DNA from: Pochonia chlamydosporia 170
Taxonomy: Eukaryota > Ascomycota > Sordariomycetes > Hypocreales > Clavicipitaceae
Direction: 5' to 3'
DNA: 64,000 bases
NCBI RefSeq assembly: GCF_001653235.2
Contig: NW_019154052.1
Span: 62,001 to 126,000 of the forward strand
The position numbers and the translations under genes were made by a program. Shown piece by piece: positions 22,907 through 33,515 of this stretch (the first letter of the stretch is position 1; the number at the start of each line of letters is the position of its first letter). Below the pieces are notes generated by a model. The model ran no database searches and had not been told where the DNA came from. It was given only the letters and a program-made list of their open reading frames with translations.

Positions 22907-23470
22907 ATGGAAACTCGTGTGTTGCATCTCAGTCTCAACAACAGCCACAATCGCAGAGACATATTCAACTCAGACCGAAGCACACTTCTCTACACAGTCT
23001 ATGAAACTGCTTCCAGACCACAGCTAAAAGTCTACACCCCCGAATCACAAGGCCAGCCAGCACAACTCGTCGGCGAAATATCATATCATGCTCTATCATC
23101 CAGTATTAGTGTTTCCATGGCGGCAAGGAAAATTGAGATGCACAGAGCCGGACGTTACGGGGCCAAACTAACCTCGGATCAGGGGGACTGGCTATGGGAG
23201 TCAACCGATATCAAAACTACGGAACTTACTGATAGCAGCGGAAACATACTTGCATCATACGACAGCGACCTTTTGTTATTTATTGTCAATCCAAGACAGG
23301 GCAGCATTACGTTTTACGGATCCCCGTCAGAAGGACGCGTTGATCAGATTGTGGTGACTGCACTTGCTATGGCACGCAGACAGCGGCGAGGGATGTCGAG
23401 GAGGACTGGACCTAATCCCATGGTGATGGGAATGTCTTGTGTAGATGGCTCGGGTATTTTGTGCACTTGA
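22907..23470 (+). CDS. Tubby/LOR-like small protein
   Basis: 187 residues from ATG 22907 (METRVLHLS; a TTG lies 9 bases upstream and is not used) to TGA 23468. Beta-rich with WLWESTDIKTTELTDSSGN, a turn, and ILASYDSDLLLFIVNPRQGSI followed by a DQIVVTALAMARRQRR helix, the pattern of small fungal tubby-like/LOR or DUF6593-type proteins. No signal peptide or membrane segment. It faces the next, similar gene tail to tail with 225 bases between stop codons. Confidence 0.6.
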   Translation: METRVLHLSLNNSHNRRDIFNSDRSTLLYTVYETASRPQLKVYTPESQGQPAQLVGEISYHALSSSISVSMAARKIEMHRAGRYGAKLTSDQGDWLWESTDIKTTELTDSSGNILASYDSDLLLFIVNPRQGSITFYGSPSEGRVDQIVVTALAMARRQRRGMSRRTGPNPMVMGMSCVDGSGILCT

Positions 23471-23695
23471 AGGCGAAAAAGCTTGCAACTTTTTCGTGGT
23501 ATTGGAGTAGACAGCGAATGGGAGTTTTTAAATCAACATTTCGGGTATCATTAACAAGGGGAACTCAAGATAGAACACATACAACCCGACCTAAAACGGC
23601 AATGTACGACACCATATTAAGCAATGAAAGCACATATACCCATCACCAGATTCAGTATTCCGCACCAATCAGGGTGTTGCCACCGGATATTGCAC

Positions 23696-24301
23696 TCACT
23701 GCCTCCTAGATCGCTCATACAAGGCCAATAATGTCATCAAAATCATGGTGTCAAATTCCTTTCCAAAATCCACATTAACCTGCAAGGTGCCCGCTTGACC
23801 CCGTGAGATGTTACTCGTGAATACAGCCAAAATATTCTCATCTTGGTCAACAAGCTTCCAATTCCGAGTACTCATTGCGTGAATTGACCCTTCGTCCACG
23901 GCCACACTGCGAGTCTTTTTCCACATGAGATCCGGCCGTCTCGCGTGTTCCTCATCATTGGTGTTGTTGGTGGATATTGAGTCCCGTCTGAAAGGTAATT
24001 CCATGGACCAGGCAAAATTGGTGCGCAGTTTATTCGCGTACTTCATGTCTTCCCATATCATGGCGTGTGCATCTTTGGGGTCTCCCAGACCAATTTTAAA
24101 GCCAAGTTGAGTTTTCATGATGTATGCGACGGCAATAACGGGGGACTGGCTGTCAGAGCCATCGTGGAGGGCAATATCAGGAGAAGCACCTGTGGAGTGT
24201 CTGATACGGGCGTATTGGCGATGGTCTGGACTGCTTTTAGGCGAAATGCCGTAGCTTTTTTTAAAGAGAGGTTTGTCGATTACGTATTGTCTTGATGGCA
24301 T
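23696..24301 (-). CDS. Tubby/LOR-like small protein
   Basis: 201 residues, ATG at 24301. It opens with SRQYVIDKPLFKKSYGISPKS, has a charged middle, then the strand pair NWKLVDQDENILAVFTSN, a GQAGTLQVNVDFG strand and a FDTMILMTLLALYERSRR helix. The last 70 residues line up in order with the end of the protein encoded at 22907-23470 (W-x-L ... I-L-A-x-F/Y ... helix ending in basic residues), so the convergent pair probably shares a fold and possibly an origin. Function unknown. Confidence 0.6.
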   Translation of the reverse strand: MPSRQYVIDKPLFKKSYGISPKSSPDHRQYARIRHSTGASPDIALHDGSDSQSPVIAVAYIMKTQLGFKIGLGDPKDAHAMIWEDMKYANKLRTNFAWSMELPFRRDSISTNNTNDEEHARRPDLMWKKTRSVAVDEGSIHAMSTRNWKLVDQDENILAVFTSNISRGQAGTLQVNVDFGKEFDTMILMTLLALYERSRRQ

Positions 24302-24700
24302 GATGGTGTGCGGTGAGTTCAGAAAGGCAGATGCATGATAAGTGAATAGGTCAGTGAAATGTTTCTAGTATGGCACCACCTTGGCATTAAATTCTTATAT
24401 CAACGCCATGGCAAGTCATGAGGCTCAATCAAGGCTCGGTGAGCTGTCACATACACAGCCAGCGCATTGGTGCCGTGACTGCCGATGATGGGACTCGGGA
24501 TTTATGGTCCCTGCGAAATACGATGAATGCGAGGTTTAGTGTCTGGTGCTGTCCAATGTTGAGTTTGGCGCAGAGTTTGCTACAATGTTAAATTTCTGCC
24601 GCTCCAGCTTCGTTGTTTCGCTCAACAATAACATGCACTGCTGGAATAAAGCTTTTATAACAACTGTATAAAAGTGCAAAAAAAGAAGAAAAAAAAGATG

Positions 24701-24772
24701 TGCGGCCATCGGGAGTCGAACCCGAGTCGGCTGAATGGAAATCAGCCATGCTAACCGTTACACCATGGCCGC
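24701..24772 (-). tRNA. tRNA-Gly (anticodon UCC)
   Basis: The minus strand folds as a cloverleaf: acceptor GCGGCCA pairs with TGGCCGC followed by discriminator A; D arm with GTGTAACGGTTAGCA; anticodon stem GCTGA/TCAGC around TTTCCAT, giving UCC; T arm CGGGTTCGACTCCCG. There is no intron. On the minus strand the gene is followed by T-runs (24690-24696 and 24678-24684), the Pol III terminator. Confidence 0.93.
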
Positions 24773-25542
24773 TGAGATGCCAGAACGAGGCACTAAATCA
24801 AATCTCGTGCTTCTCACGATGCTGCCAACATGGGCAACATATGCACAGTAGGCAATGCCATCTACTTTAATAGAGAATGCCTAATATTAGCTTCTCTAAT
24901 TTGCTACTAGACATCGTCGCGGTACCTACTTTGCTGTCAAGTCAAACTACCCCCACCACGGCAAGCCTAGGAAACCCCTATGATTGCCGCATTTCCAAGT
25001 ACTGAATGGTCTGTAAGTTGCTACCCAAGCCAGCTAGGTTCAAAGTGTTGAAAGCCTCCGTTGGCATTTGTTCCTGAATCAAACGGCTTGAGCAGAATTT
25101 TGTCGTAATTTGAGTTGTTTGTATGGTGGTCCATTCACACGATTATACGCCAAGACCGTGATAGCTCACTCAGTTGCGGCCAGCTATTAACGACCAGCGC
25201 CCCCACTGCAACGTGTTCATGTAACAGTTGAGGGAGTTCTTGTCTGGTTGCACTAAGTCTACAAAGGGCGTTTAGAATTGTCAACTTCGGGGGGTCAGTG
25301 ACATGCAGCATCCATTGACCGAAAGGCAACGTCAGTCTGTTGTTCAGATAGTTGCAAAAATTCACTCGAGATTTGCACGGATTGTCCTGATACACATGGA
25401 GTGATTTGGTCCTGGCCGGAGTCCGGGTGTCAATCTGGTGGGGTCTGATCTATTTGAAGTCATGGCGTCCAGATATGGGACAAAACATTCGATGTTTCCA
25501 CATCGCCATCTTTCATCAGCATCAATCCGACTCAACTCAACA
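24773..25542. other. Intergenic region; presumed promoter of the DJ-1 gene
   Basis: No gene recognised. The last 80 bases are open in the DJ-1 frame from ATG 25462 and may be 5' UTR or an alternative N-terminus. Confidence 0.4.
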
Positions 25543-26284
25543 ATGTCGCCGACGGCTAACGACCCTCCTGTCAATTATGGCGTCCTTTTATTCCCCGGCT
25601 TCCAGGCTCTTGATGCTTTTGGACCCCTAGATATTCTGAATATGGTGTCGCAAACGATGCCCGTGAAGTTCTCCATCATCGCACCCACCCTAGAGCCAGT
25701 GTCGACTCAAGTCAAGGCCATGGCCCATACCATCGGCCAGTCTATCGTGCCCACGCACTCATTGGCTAACCCGCCTGAAGATCTGGAAGTACTCCTCGTC
25801 CCCGGCGGCAAAGGCACAAGAGATCTGGAAGCGACCGAGGAGTTGGTAGAGTTCCTGCGGGCCACGTACCCGAAGCTGAGGTATCTGTTGACTATCTGTA
25901 CTGGCAGCTCCCTTGCGGCAAGGGCGGGTATTTTGGATGGAAAGAAGGCTACGTCGAATAAAATGGTTTTTAAATGGGTAAGTTGACTTGCCAAACCTTT
26001 CAGTGCAAGCTCAAGGAGTGATCACCGCATATGGAGGCTGATGTGAGCTTTCGCTGTAGGTTATGAGCGTCCATGAAGGTGTAGACTGGGTTACCAAGGC
26101 GCGCTGGGTTACCGATGGCAATATTTGGACTGCATCAGGTATCTCGGCGGGTATGGACATGATGTACGCATTTGTCAGTGAGATGTACGGGGAAGATGTT
26201 GCAGCTGAAATTGCCCAAAGATCGGAGTATGTTCGCAATACGGACTCAACTGACGATCCATTTTCCGACTTGGTAGAGGTTTAA
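25543..26284 (+). CDS. DJ-1/PfpI family protein
   Basis: Class I glutamine-amidotransferase-like fold. Exons 25543-25977 and 26060-26284 give 219 residues. Starts MSPTANDPP, then YGVLLFPGFQALDAFGPLDIL (typical first strand and helix), EVLLVPGGKGTRDLE, LLTICTGSSLAARAG with the nucleophile Cys at the elbow, then KATSNK and, after the intron, WVTDGNIWTASGISAGMDM, which all match fungal isonitrile-hydratase-like or InhA-type members. An upstream in-frame ATG (25462) would add 27 residues (basic and Ser/Arg-rich, conceivably mitochondrial), but the conserved part begins near 25543. The substrate is unknown; family members include isonitrile hydratases and glyoxalases. Confidence 0.85.
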
Positions 26285-27410
26285 CGTTGAATATACATGA
26301 CTTGATTTGGAGATGACCTGCGATGCTCTGTGATAATTGTGCTACCAACCGTCGAGCAGTTCTTCAACACCAACATACACAGCCAGCCAAGCGAGGCTTA
26401 CATCGATGGGTATCAGACTGATCTACGGAGTATTATTGGGTTGAATCGACTCAGCCCCAGCGTCATCCCTCCGGCCCCCGACCAATTCAGACTGGACCTG
26501 ACGCAGACCGAGGACAGGGCATTGGGTCAGCTTGGGCTGGTGACACTGAAAGGTGAGCAGACTGGAGAGCACACATGGACAAGACGAGAATGCGTGGCGC
26601 GACCATCCCAGCTGCATCAGCCGGATCAGGCAGCCGTGCTGCAAGACACTGCACTACAGGCCGATGACTCCCAGAACTTTTTGTGCAACATGCACACCAA
26701 TGTGTATGGCCGTTCGGTTTGCGTGTAGGAGTGTCGTATTCCGAGGGTGGGTTCACTGTTGGTAAGCCTGTTTGTGCCGGTTGTGCTCCGGAACATCTCC
26801 GACTCGGAAGGTCAAGTGAGGAGAAAGGACGAGAGAGGAGTCTGGTCTGGTTAGTGAGAGACTTTTGCTCTTGCATTTTCGGTGCGAAAAATGGAGAGAT
26901 CAAAGGCAGGCATCCATCAAAGAAGGCCCCTTGTTCTGAACATGTCACACACAACTGACTGGGTCCATGGCTGCTTCATTTCGGGTCCACATTCCAAAAC
27001 GGGGAGCAGAAGTGTCAAGATGGGGGTCGTAATCAATCTGCTTTGGGTGTTGTGTTGTGCAACAGAGCATATGCGAAAAAATAAGGTCTATTATCAATTC
27101 CATGCCGCCGGGAACTGGGACAGTTTTTATGTATATACTTGATGAACGGTAAAGGAGAAAAAAGGAAAAAGGAAAAAGAACATGACAGCACGTAAAATGT
27201 GTGCGAGAGCGTGAATCCTATTTGATGCTGGTCACGTCTGGTGTCTGGTCTGGTGGTTCAGCTCGACCCGAGTGACCACACAGATGCACCCGCTAGGCGC
27301 AGTTGAGACATTCGCGCACTGTCAGATGACGCGCTTACAGTGGGGTGGCTTCCAGGGACGGGCCGTTGGGCCCTGGGATTACAACGGACACAGGCCTCAA
27401 GTGGCCCCAA

Positions 27411-27436
27411 CATGCCCCAGCATGCCCCAGCATGCC
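27411..27436. repeat. Short tandem repeat CATGCCCCAG, 2.6 copies
   Basis: Two perfect 10-base units followed by CATGCC, in the transporter promoter. Confidence 0.8.
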
Positions 27437-27468
27437 TATAATTAACAGCCCCGGCCACCTGAATGATC

Positions 27469-27477
27469 TTATCTGAT
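27469..27477 (-). promoter_or_regulatory. Candidate iron-responsive GATA (SreA-type) binding site
   Basis: The + strand reads TTATCTGAT, the exact complement of ATCAGATAA. ATCWGATAA is the known extended motif bound by fungal siderophore GATA repressors (SreA, Urbs1, Fep1 family). It lies 394 bases before the siderophore transporter start codon, which makes the match meaningful; regulation itself is inferred. Confidence 0.65.
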
Positions 27478-27870
27478 CCTGCCAGTCCATGTCTGTGTCA
27501 GCCGATGTTGAGCTGCTCACTCCCAACTTGAGCTGGAGGCCACCAGGCAACTGACCAGAGTACTTGCCAGTTGACCGCTGACTGACCAACGACAAACCGG
27601 CCTGGTCACATTGTCTCTTACTCACCCCCTGACCTACTGGCCCTGCTCTTATTCCACGATTCTCTTTTCGTTTTCTTTTTTCTCTCTCTCGCTGTCTGCT
27701 GTTTTCCTTCATCACCCTCCCCCATAGATTGACATCCTTACAGCCATGATTTACAGGTAGTCTGCGACATTTCCTGCCGGTCATCCGTCGGACCATACAT
27801 CCCGACTTCTTTACCTCACGCTGCTTGGGAAAGGACGTCAACGGTCCCTTCCAGGACGGACAAAAATAAA

Positions 27871-29688
27871 ATGTCACGTTCAACTTCTCAAAGACCGCTT
27901 TTCAGCCGTCTATCCCAACCGGATCATCAACCGGCACTCTTTTCGTCTCGAAGCTCCGACGATGTTCACGAACGGACCTCACTCCTATCGTCCGAGTCTG
28001 CTCCGGGCGGCGTCCGAAACCGTGCCGCTGGAGTGGCGCGAATGGAAATCGTTGCCTCGCAGTTGACGACCCGGGAAAGGGTATGGCTCTTCTTTGGGAT
28101 ATTCCTCGTCGGATATGCATACGGTCTGGAGAGCCAAGTTCGGTCAACCTATCAACCATACGCCACCTCGTCCTTTTCGTTGCACTCGTACCTGTCCACC
28201 ATCAATGTGCTTCGCAGTGTCATAGCTGTGGCTGTCCAACCGACGGCTGCCAAAATCGCCGACATCTTTGGTCGCTTTGAAATAGTCGTTGCCTCTACAG
28301 TATTTTACGTCCTTGGCATGTCTATCGAATCTACCGCATCGTCGGTATATGCCTTTTGCGCTGGCGCAGTCATCTACCAGATTGGATATACTTGCATCGT
28401 GTTGCTGCTGGAAGTTCTCGTTGCCGACTTTTCGTCGATGCGAGCTCGCGTGTTTTTCAGTTATATACCAGCTCTACCGTTTGTCATCAACACTTGGATC
28501 AGCGGAAATGTCACCTCTGCTGTGTTGGCAGTCACGACTTGGCGATGGGGAATCGGCATGTGGTGTATTATATATCCCATTTGCTCGTTGCCTCTCCTTA
28601 TCACGCTATATTCCATTGATCGGCGAGTTGCACTCCCCAAGCATGGCGGTCCCAAGAACTTCCGAGATACATGGAACTTTTTGGGTCTTGGAAAGTCTAC
28701 AAGGGGGCTGGCAGAACAGCTAGATGCCGTTGGACTTGTCACCATGGTCGCTGGATTCAGCTTTATTCTCGCCCCTGTCTCTATTATTGGCAGTACGACT
28801 GAACACTGGAGAAACCCTTATGTTATTGCATCGCTAGCGATTGGTTTCGTTTGCATACCAGTCTTCATCTTTTGGGAACGACGTGGCGCCAAGACTCCTT
28901 TGGTCCCTTTCCACCTCTTGACTGACCGAGGCGTTTGGGCTGCCCTCGCTGTTCGAAGTTTGCTAAATTTTGCTTGGTATGTCCAAGGCAACTACTTATA
29001 CACCGTTCTCATTGTTGCGTTCGACTTTTCCATCGGTACCGCTACCCGTATTCTATCCTTTTATTCCTTCTTTGGCGTCATTAGCGGCGTCATCATAGGC
29101 CTTGTTGTCTACAAAATCCGCCGATTGAAAGCCATCATTGTTGCAGGAACAGTCTTATTTACCGTTGCATTTGTCGTACTTTATAACTTTACCGGTGGAG
29201 CGACGACAAGATCTCAAGCCGGGATGATCAGTGGACAGGTACTCATGGGTCTTGCAAGCGGTTTGTTTGCCTACCCAACGCAAGCGTCTATACAAGCATC
29301 CGCAACTCGTGACCATGTTGCAATCCTTACCGGCTTATATTTGTCGTTTTACAACGTCGGAAGCGCGTTTGGCACATGTTTGGCAGGTGCCATTTGGAGC
29401 CAGTCTCTGTACCCTGCTTTGGAGGAAAATCTTGCCTTTCAACCCAACAGGACTTTGGCAAGAGATATTTATAATGCACCATTTCCCATTGTGGCGCTAT
29501 ATCCTGTTGGCACGGAGATTCGAACTGCCATTATTGACAGTTACGAGTCTGTGCAGCGATTGCTTTGCATGGCAGGCTTGTTTTTATGCATACCGATGAT
29601 TGCGTTTGCATTAGCGCTGAGAAACCCGAAACTCTCTGAGCAACAAATTCAAGAGGAGGCCCATGAAGCAGACGAGGAGAATGCATGA
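27871..29688 (+). CDS. Siderophore-iron transporter, MFS (MirB/Sit1-like)
   Basis: 605 residues in a single exon from ATG 27871 to TGA 29686. A soluble N-terminus with a RTSLLSSES segment precedes about 14 hydrophobic helices. Family features are VWLFFGIFLVGYAYGLESQVR at helix 1, STINVLRSVIAVAVQPTAAK, DIFGRFE (MFS signature loop), RWGIGMW, and ATRDHVAILTGLYLSFYNVGSAFG. These identify a proton-coupled uptake carrier for ferric siderophores at the plasma membrane or endosomes. The substrate (ferrichrome, fusarinine or another) cannot be told. The upstream ATCAGATAA site suggests repression when iron is plentiful. No siderophore synthetase gene is in the window. Confidence 0.92.
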   Translation: MSRSTSQRPLFSRLSQPDHQPALFSSRSSDDVHERTSLLSSESAPGGVRNRAAGVARMEIVASQLTTRERVWLFFGIFLVGYAYGLESQVRSTYQPYATSSFSLHSYLSTINVLRSVIAVAVQPTAAKIADIFGRFEIVVASTVFYVLGMSIESTASSVYAFCAGAVIYQIGYTCIVLLLEVLVADFSSMRARVFFSYIPALPFVINTWISGNVTSAVLAVTTWRWGIGMWCIIYPICSLPLLITLYSIDRRVALPKHGGPKNFRDTWNFLGLGKSTRGLAEQLDAVGLVTMVAGFSFILAPVSIIGSTTEHWRNPYVIASLAIGFVCIPVFIFWERRGAKTPLVPFHLLTDRGVWAALAVRSLLNFAWYVQGNYLYTVLIVAFDFSIGTATRILSFYSFFGVISGVIIGLVVYKIRRLKAIIVAGTVLFTVAFVVLYNFTGGATTRSQAGMISGQVLMGLASGLFAYPTQASIQASATRDHVAILTGLYLSFYNVGSAFGTCLAGAIWSQSLYPALEENLAFQPNRTLARDIYNAPFPIVALYPVGTEIRTAIIDSYESVQRLLCMAGLFLCIPMIAFALALRNPKLSEQQIQEEAHEADEENA

Positions 29689-30517
29689 TAGACTTTTTGG
29701 CATATATACATTTATGGCATCGTTTGAAGGTATATTGAGCACGTCTTCTTTGGACTTAGGGGTAAATCCTGATGATGCATGATTATGGATTATTGGGAAT
29801 AAGAGCATTGCAAAGCATTTATAACGATTACGACTTAAATAGACTTGAAGATTTCAATGGAACTTTCCGCACGGTTATGAGTGATGAAACATGTTGCCAT
29901 GTTGATGTATTGACGAAGCTGAGGGGACTTGGTGGCTTTTGGCAGACGAGAGGCGGAGCTGCCTGGCCACAGCAGATCGTGATATTTCGGAAATGTCAAA
30001 TTCCTTATATCCTCATCTTGTGCATACCTGACCCTCTGCAGCCCTGTGCATAGTGTATCACGACTGTCGCATGCATCGCATGCAATCTTGGCTCTTGAAT
30101 GTGATGCGAGTCAACTCGAGCGTACCATCGAGCGGCACATGTAATCTCCATGTCGGTCCCCAAGCCACAAAACAGTCGGTCAAGCCCCAACATTTGAACA
30201 ATGAACCTGGACGCACACACAGACCACATTAAACTCGAGCACATCATCGAAGACGTTTTGTGTTGGAGTAGTGCTAAAACTGTCGAGTCCCAGCCATCCC
30301 AGCACTCTGGCTCTGCGGCATCGGACCAAGTCGACCCAGTGCCTGATCTAGCCCATTGAACCCACTCAAAAGTTTCAACCGAACGGCGAGCGCTCGGCCA
30401 TTCTCGGCCGTCTGTCAGTTACCTGTGACTGAGTGTTGCTGTATTGTTTCAACACCACGCTCTTCAACGTCTTGGACCGGCAATCAGTCCACCTGCTCGC
30501 CAGCACCAGCAGGCATC
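29689..30517. other. Intergenic region; no gene seen
   Basis: 3' flank of the transporter and promoter of the citrate carrier gene. No RNA or repeat recognised. Confidence 0.4.
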
Positions 30518-31700
30518 ATGGCGTCCCTACCCCAGGATCCTGCGAACCCCGAGAAGAAGAAGAACCCCAGTGCTCTGCGGTCAATTATTGCGGGTTCAAC
30601 TGCTGGAGCGATTGAGATTGGTACGTGCCTCACGCCTAACCCTAGATGATGCTCCAATGGTGACTGTATACTGATGTCTGTTGATTTAGCGATTACCTAT
30701 CCTGCGGAATGTACGTCATGACCATTCGAGTGCGAACAAGAACGACCAGAGCACCTTGTGTAATACCGTCGCGATACTAACTCACGCAGTCGCCAAGACA
30801 AGGTCGCAGCTGAATAGGCGGTTGGCAGAAGGGCAGAAACTACCTTGGCCACCCTTTGGCAAGCAATGGTACGCAGGATGTACGACGCTCATTATTGGCA
30901 ACTCTGCCAAAGCTGGAATTCGTATGTCGCTCCAGTCCTTTTTTGCAATTGACTTCTCTGGAACCTAATCTGACCCCGTGCCCAGGATTCGTTGCATTCG
31001 ACCAGTACAAGAGGATGCTCGCCGACGAGGATGGCAAGCTTAGTGGCCCCCGAACGGTTCTCGCTGGTTTTGGAGCCGGTGTCACGGAGTCATTACTTGC
31101 TGTGACACCGACAGAAAGCATCAAAACGACACTGTATGCATATTCGTTTGGCTAGAACACCAGCACAACCATCTGCCCCTATGCTAATCCAGCAACAGTA
31201 TCGATGACAGAAAGTCCGCCAACCCACGTATGCGAGGCTTCCTCCACGCCGTCCCCATCATCGCTCGCGAACGTGGTATCCGCGGCTTCTTCCAGGGCTT
31301 CGTGCCCACGACGGCTCGCCAGGCTGCCAACAGCGCCACCCGCTTCGGCTCCTACACTTTCCTCAAGCAAATGGCCGAATCGTACACTGCCCCTGGAGAG
31401 AAGCTTGGTGCTGTCGGCACGTTTGCCATGGGTGGTCTCGCTGGCCTGATCACCGTCTTTGTCACACAGCCGCTCGATACCATCAAAACGCGTATGCAGA
31501 GTATCGAGGCTCGTCAGCAGTACGGAAATACTTTCCGCTGCGCCTCCATGATATTCAAGCAGGAGGGTGTTTTAACCTTTTGGAGCGGCGCGTTGCCTAG
31601 GTTGGCCAGATTGGTGCTGAGTGGTGGTATTGTGTTTACCATGTATGAAAAGACCATGGATTTGTTCAACAGGCTGGACCCGGAAATGAAGTACATCTAG
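30518..31700 (+). CDS. Mitochondrial tricarboxylate (citrate) carrier, Ctp1-like
   Basis: Exchanges citrate for malate or other tricarboxylates across the mitochondrial inner membrane and supplies cytosolic citrate. Five exons: 30518-30620, 30690-30710, 30790-30921, 30986-31133, 31199-31700; 301 residues. The three SLC25 signatures are present: YPAEFAKTR, TPTESIKTT and QPLDTIKTR, one per repeat, with ALRSIIAGSTAGAIEIAITYPAE at helix 1 and ATRFGSYTFLKQM and WSGALPRLARL later. Exon 2 is only 21 bases and encodes part of the first signature; without it the signature is lost, which confirms it. The start ATG 30518 gives MASLPQDP, the usual short N-terminus. Confidence 0.93.
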
Positions 31701-32038
31701 GACGTTGCGGGGGTGAGGAATACAAAGGTTTAGGCGTTGGTACTGTATGGATTGATATCACGTTGGTGTAGTAGACTACAACTACAAAAAGGTTCATAGA
31801 TGACTTGGATAAAACGTTTGATACACTGTTGAAGCTGCTTATTGCGTGTTTGCTTTACTATACACATATCGTACAGTCTATCGGAACATCGAGGGGGTAT
31901 CGTGTTTGTTTGGCCAATTTGTCGAGAGAAAATGTTGGAAGCCTCCCATGGAGCTTGCGATTCAACAGCTCAATGACATGTTTCCTGCGTGCTTGATCAT
32001 CAAAGCCGCATCAAGGTAGGGACAATGGACGCGAATGC
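31701..32038. other. Convergent 3' flanks of citrate carrier and Cbp6-like gene
   Basis: The two genes end toward each other here; no other feature seen. Confidence 0.4.
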
Positions 32039-32559
32039 TCATTGGAGTCGGATCATCCCGGATAGTCGCTTGCCCAACCGTTCTAGCCATGTCCGTCTCG
32101 GCGCTTCTTCAATCTCCCTCACTAGATCTTGGAAATATGTCGGCTGACTTTTAGGTTCCAACATTGGTCCTTTGAGCTTATACTGCACTGCAAGTTAGCA
32201 CCAGTCAAGTAGGCAAGCATCAAGCCGTGCAAGCTTTGTTGGCAAAACAAGCTCGGCCCCTGGTGTGGCCAATCCACCTACTCGATTATTGAACTTATCC
32301 TGCACGAGGAATTGCAATGCCCTGGCTTTTAACGTCTCCTCTGCTTCCATGGCAGGCTTAAAGTTCTTGTATCGCTCCTCGACGGCGGCTTTGAGAACAT
32401 CTTGGAGTTGATAGTCCGGTCGAAGGTCTTGCTTGGGCCATTTCGCAAAGGCATCGGCGTAGATGCGGCGCTGTGGTTGGCGTTGAGAAGTGAGCTTGGA
32501 GATACGATGAAATTGTATGCCGACGATTGTATAGAGCTTACCGCTATTGAGCGAGACAT
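32039..32559 (-). CDS. Cbp6/UQCC2-like assembly factor of mitochondrial complex III
   Basis: Exons 32559-32542 (MSRSIA), 32470-32282 and 32182-32039 give 116 residues. The conserved core RRIYADAFAKWPKQDLRPD, LQDVLKAAVEERYKNF, LKARALQFLVQDKF and the end YLEP-like PMLEPKSQPTYFQDLV followed by RTWLERLGKRLSGMIR correspond to the fungal Cbp6/UQCC2 family, which helps cytochrome b translation and assembly on mitoribosomes. No single long frame shows this: the last exon becomes visible only after splicing at the second of two adjacent acceptors (TTGCAGTGCAG, exon beginning TAT AAG). The match was made from memory of the family, not by alignment. Confidence 0.8.
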
Positions 32560-33515
32560 ACCGACCAGCTGACGAGGTTGATCGTTGATGCTGTATGTTC
32601 TGTCTTGCGATGTCACGATTCTTTTGTTGGTCTTTGCCGACACTGGACAAAACACATTTGATCGTGGGACCCACTCTTGGCAACATGCAGGTGTTATGGA
32701 TAATGCCAGGCTGCAAGTTTTGTTTGAAGCTGGTAGGATCAACGTGTGGAGACCAATCGCACTGTGAAGTCGGCTTATAATACCGGGATTAATACAGTGT
32801 GTATTTGCCTCAGTCCGACTCTATGGTGCTGCGCAGCATGATCAGTGCTCATTTAGTGCCTTCCAAAGTGGTTCCAGGGACTTCCACTCGTTGCCAGCGC
32901 TAAACTCCGCACTGAACTCTCGGCTTCGCCGCCTGCCCGACGCAGCCGAACCACTGTCGAGCCGCTGAGTGACATTCAAAGTTGGTAGGAACCAAGCGGG
33001 ACAGGGGGTGCGTCACCTGCCTTTGATCTCAATCACAAACCGGGGCCTGGCATTGATGATGATATGTTTGCCTCCATCAAAGGCCCAGTGTCCCCCCTTC
33101 TTGTCTGCCCGTGCGGCCTCTCTGGACTTGGACGTGGCTTTCCCCGGACCCTCTCTCTCAACAATCTGTGACCATACCAGACTCCAGGCTCCATCCATCC
33201 CAGCCCAGGCATTCAAACTCAATCCACCGCTAGTTCCTTTCTTCAGATACCCTTCGCACCAAACTTTCTCTTTGCCTTCTTTGCTTCAACTTCAGTACCG
33301 TTCCTCTAGATTCGCTTCGACTTTTTGTTTCCTTGACTCTCATTCTCCCGTCGCTGGATTTTTCTTTCCCTTAGCTGCCGAAGGAGGCCCTCCCTGACTC
33401 GTGCTCCGCCTCCTTGGATTGATTACGTGTGTGGCAGCGATCCCTGAAACCCCGACAATCAACTCATTCCTGTCAACCTTCAGCCGTCGCTGTTATCGCT
33501 GCATCAGTCTTCAGG
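32560..33515. other. Divergent promoter region of Cbp6-like and Bsd2-like genes
   Basis: About 950 bases with several pyrimidine-rich blocks (33230-33400) just before the Bsd2-like start, typical of fungal transcription initiation. No gene seen. Confidence 0.4.

Larger units (their letters stand above)
26285..27870. other. 1.6-kb intergenic region, promoter of the siderophore transporter
   Basis: No coding sequence supported. It contains a 10-base tandem CATGCCCCAG (27411-27436), an iron-GATA site (27469-27477), and a pyrimidine-rich stretch (27660-27720) of the sort found before fungal transcription starts. Confidence 0.5.

Noticed and set aside
27335..27883. 182-codon minus frame before the siderophore transporter
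   Set aside because: Overlaps the promoter and transporter start, low complexity (Arg/Lys/Glu runs from a pyrimidine-rich promoter), no domain.
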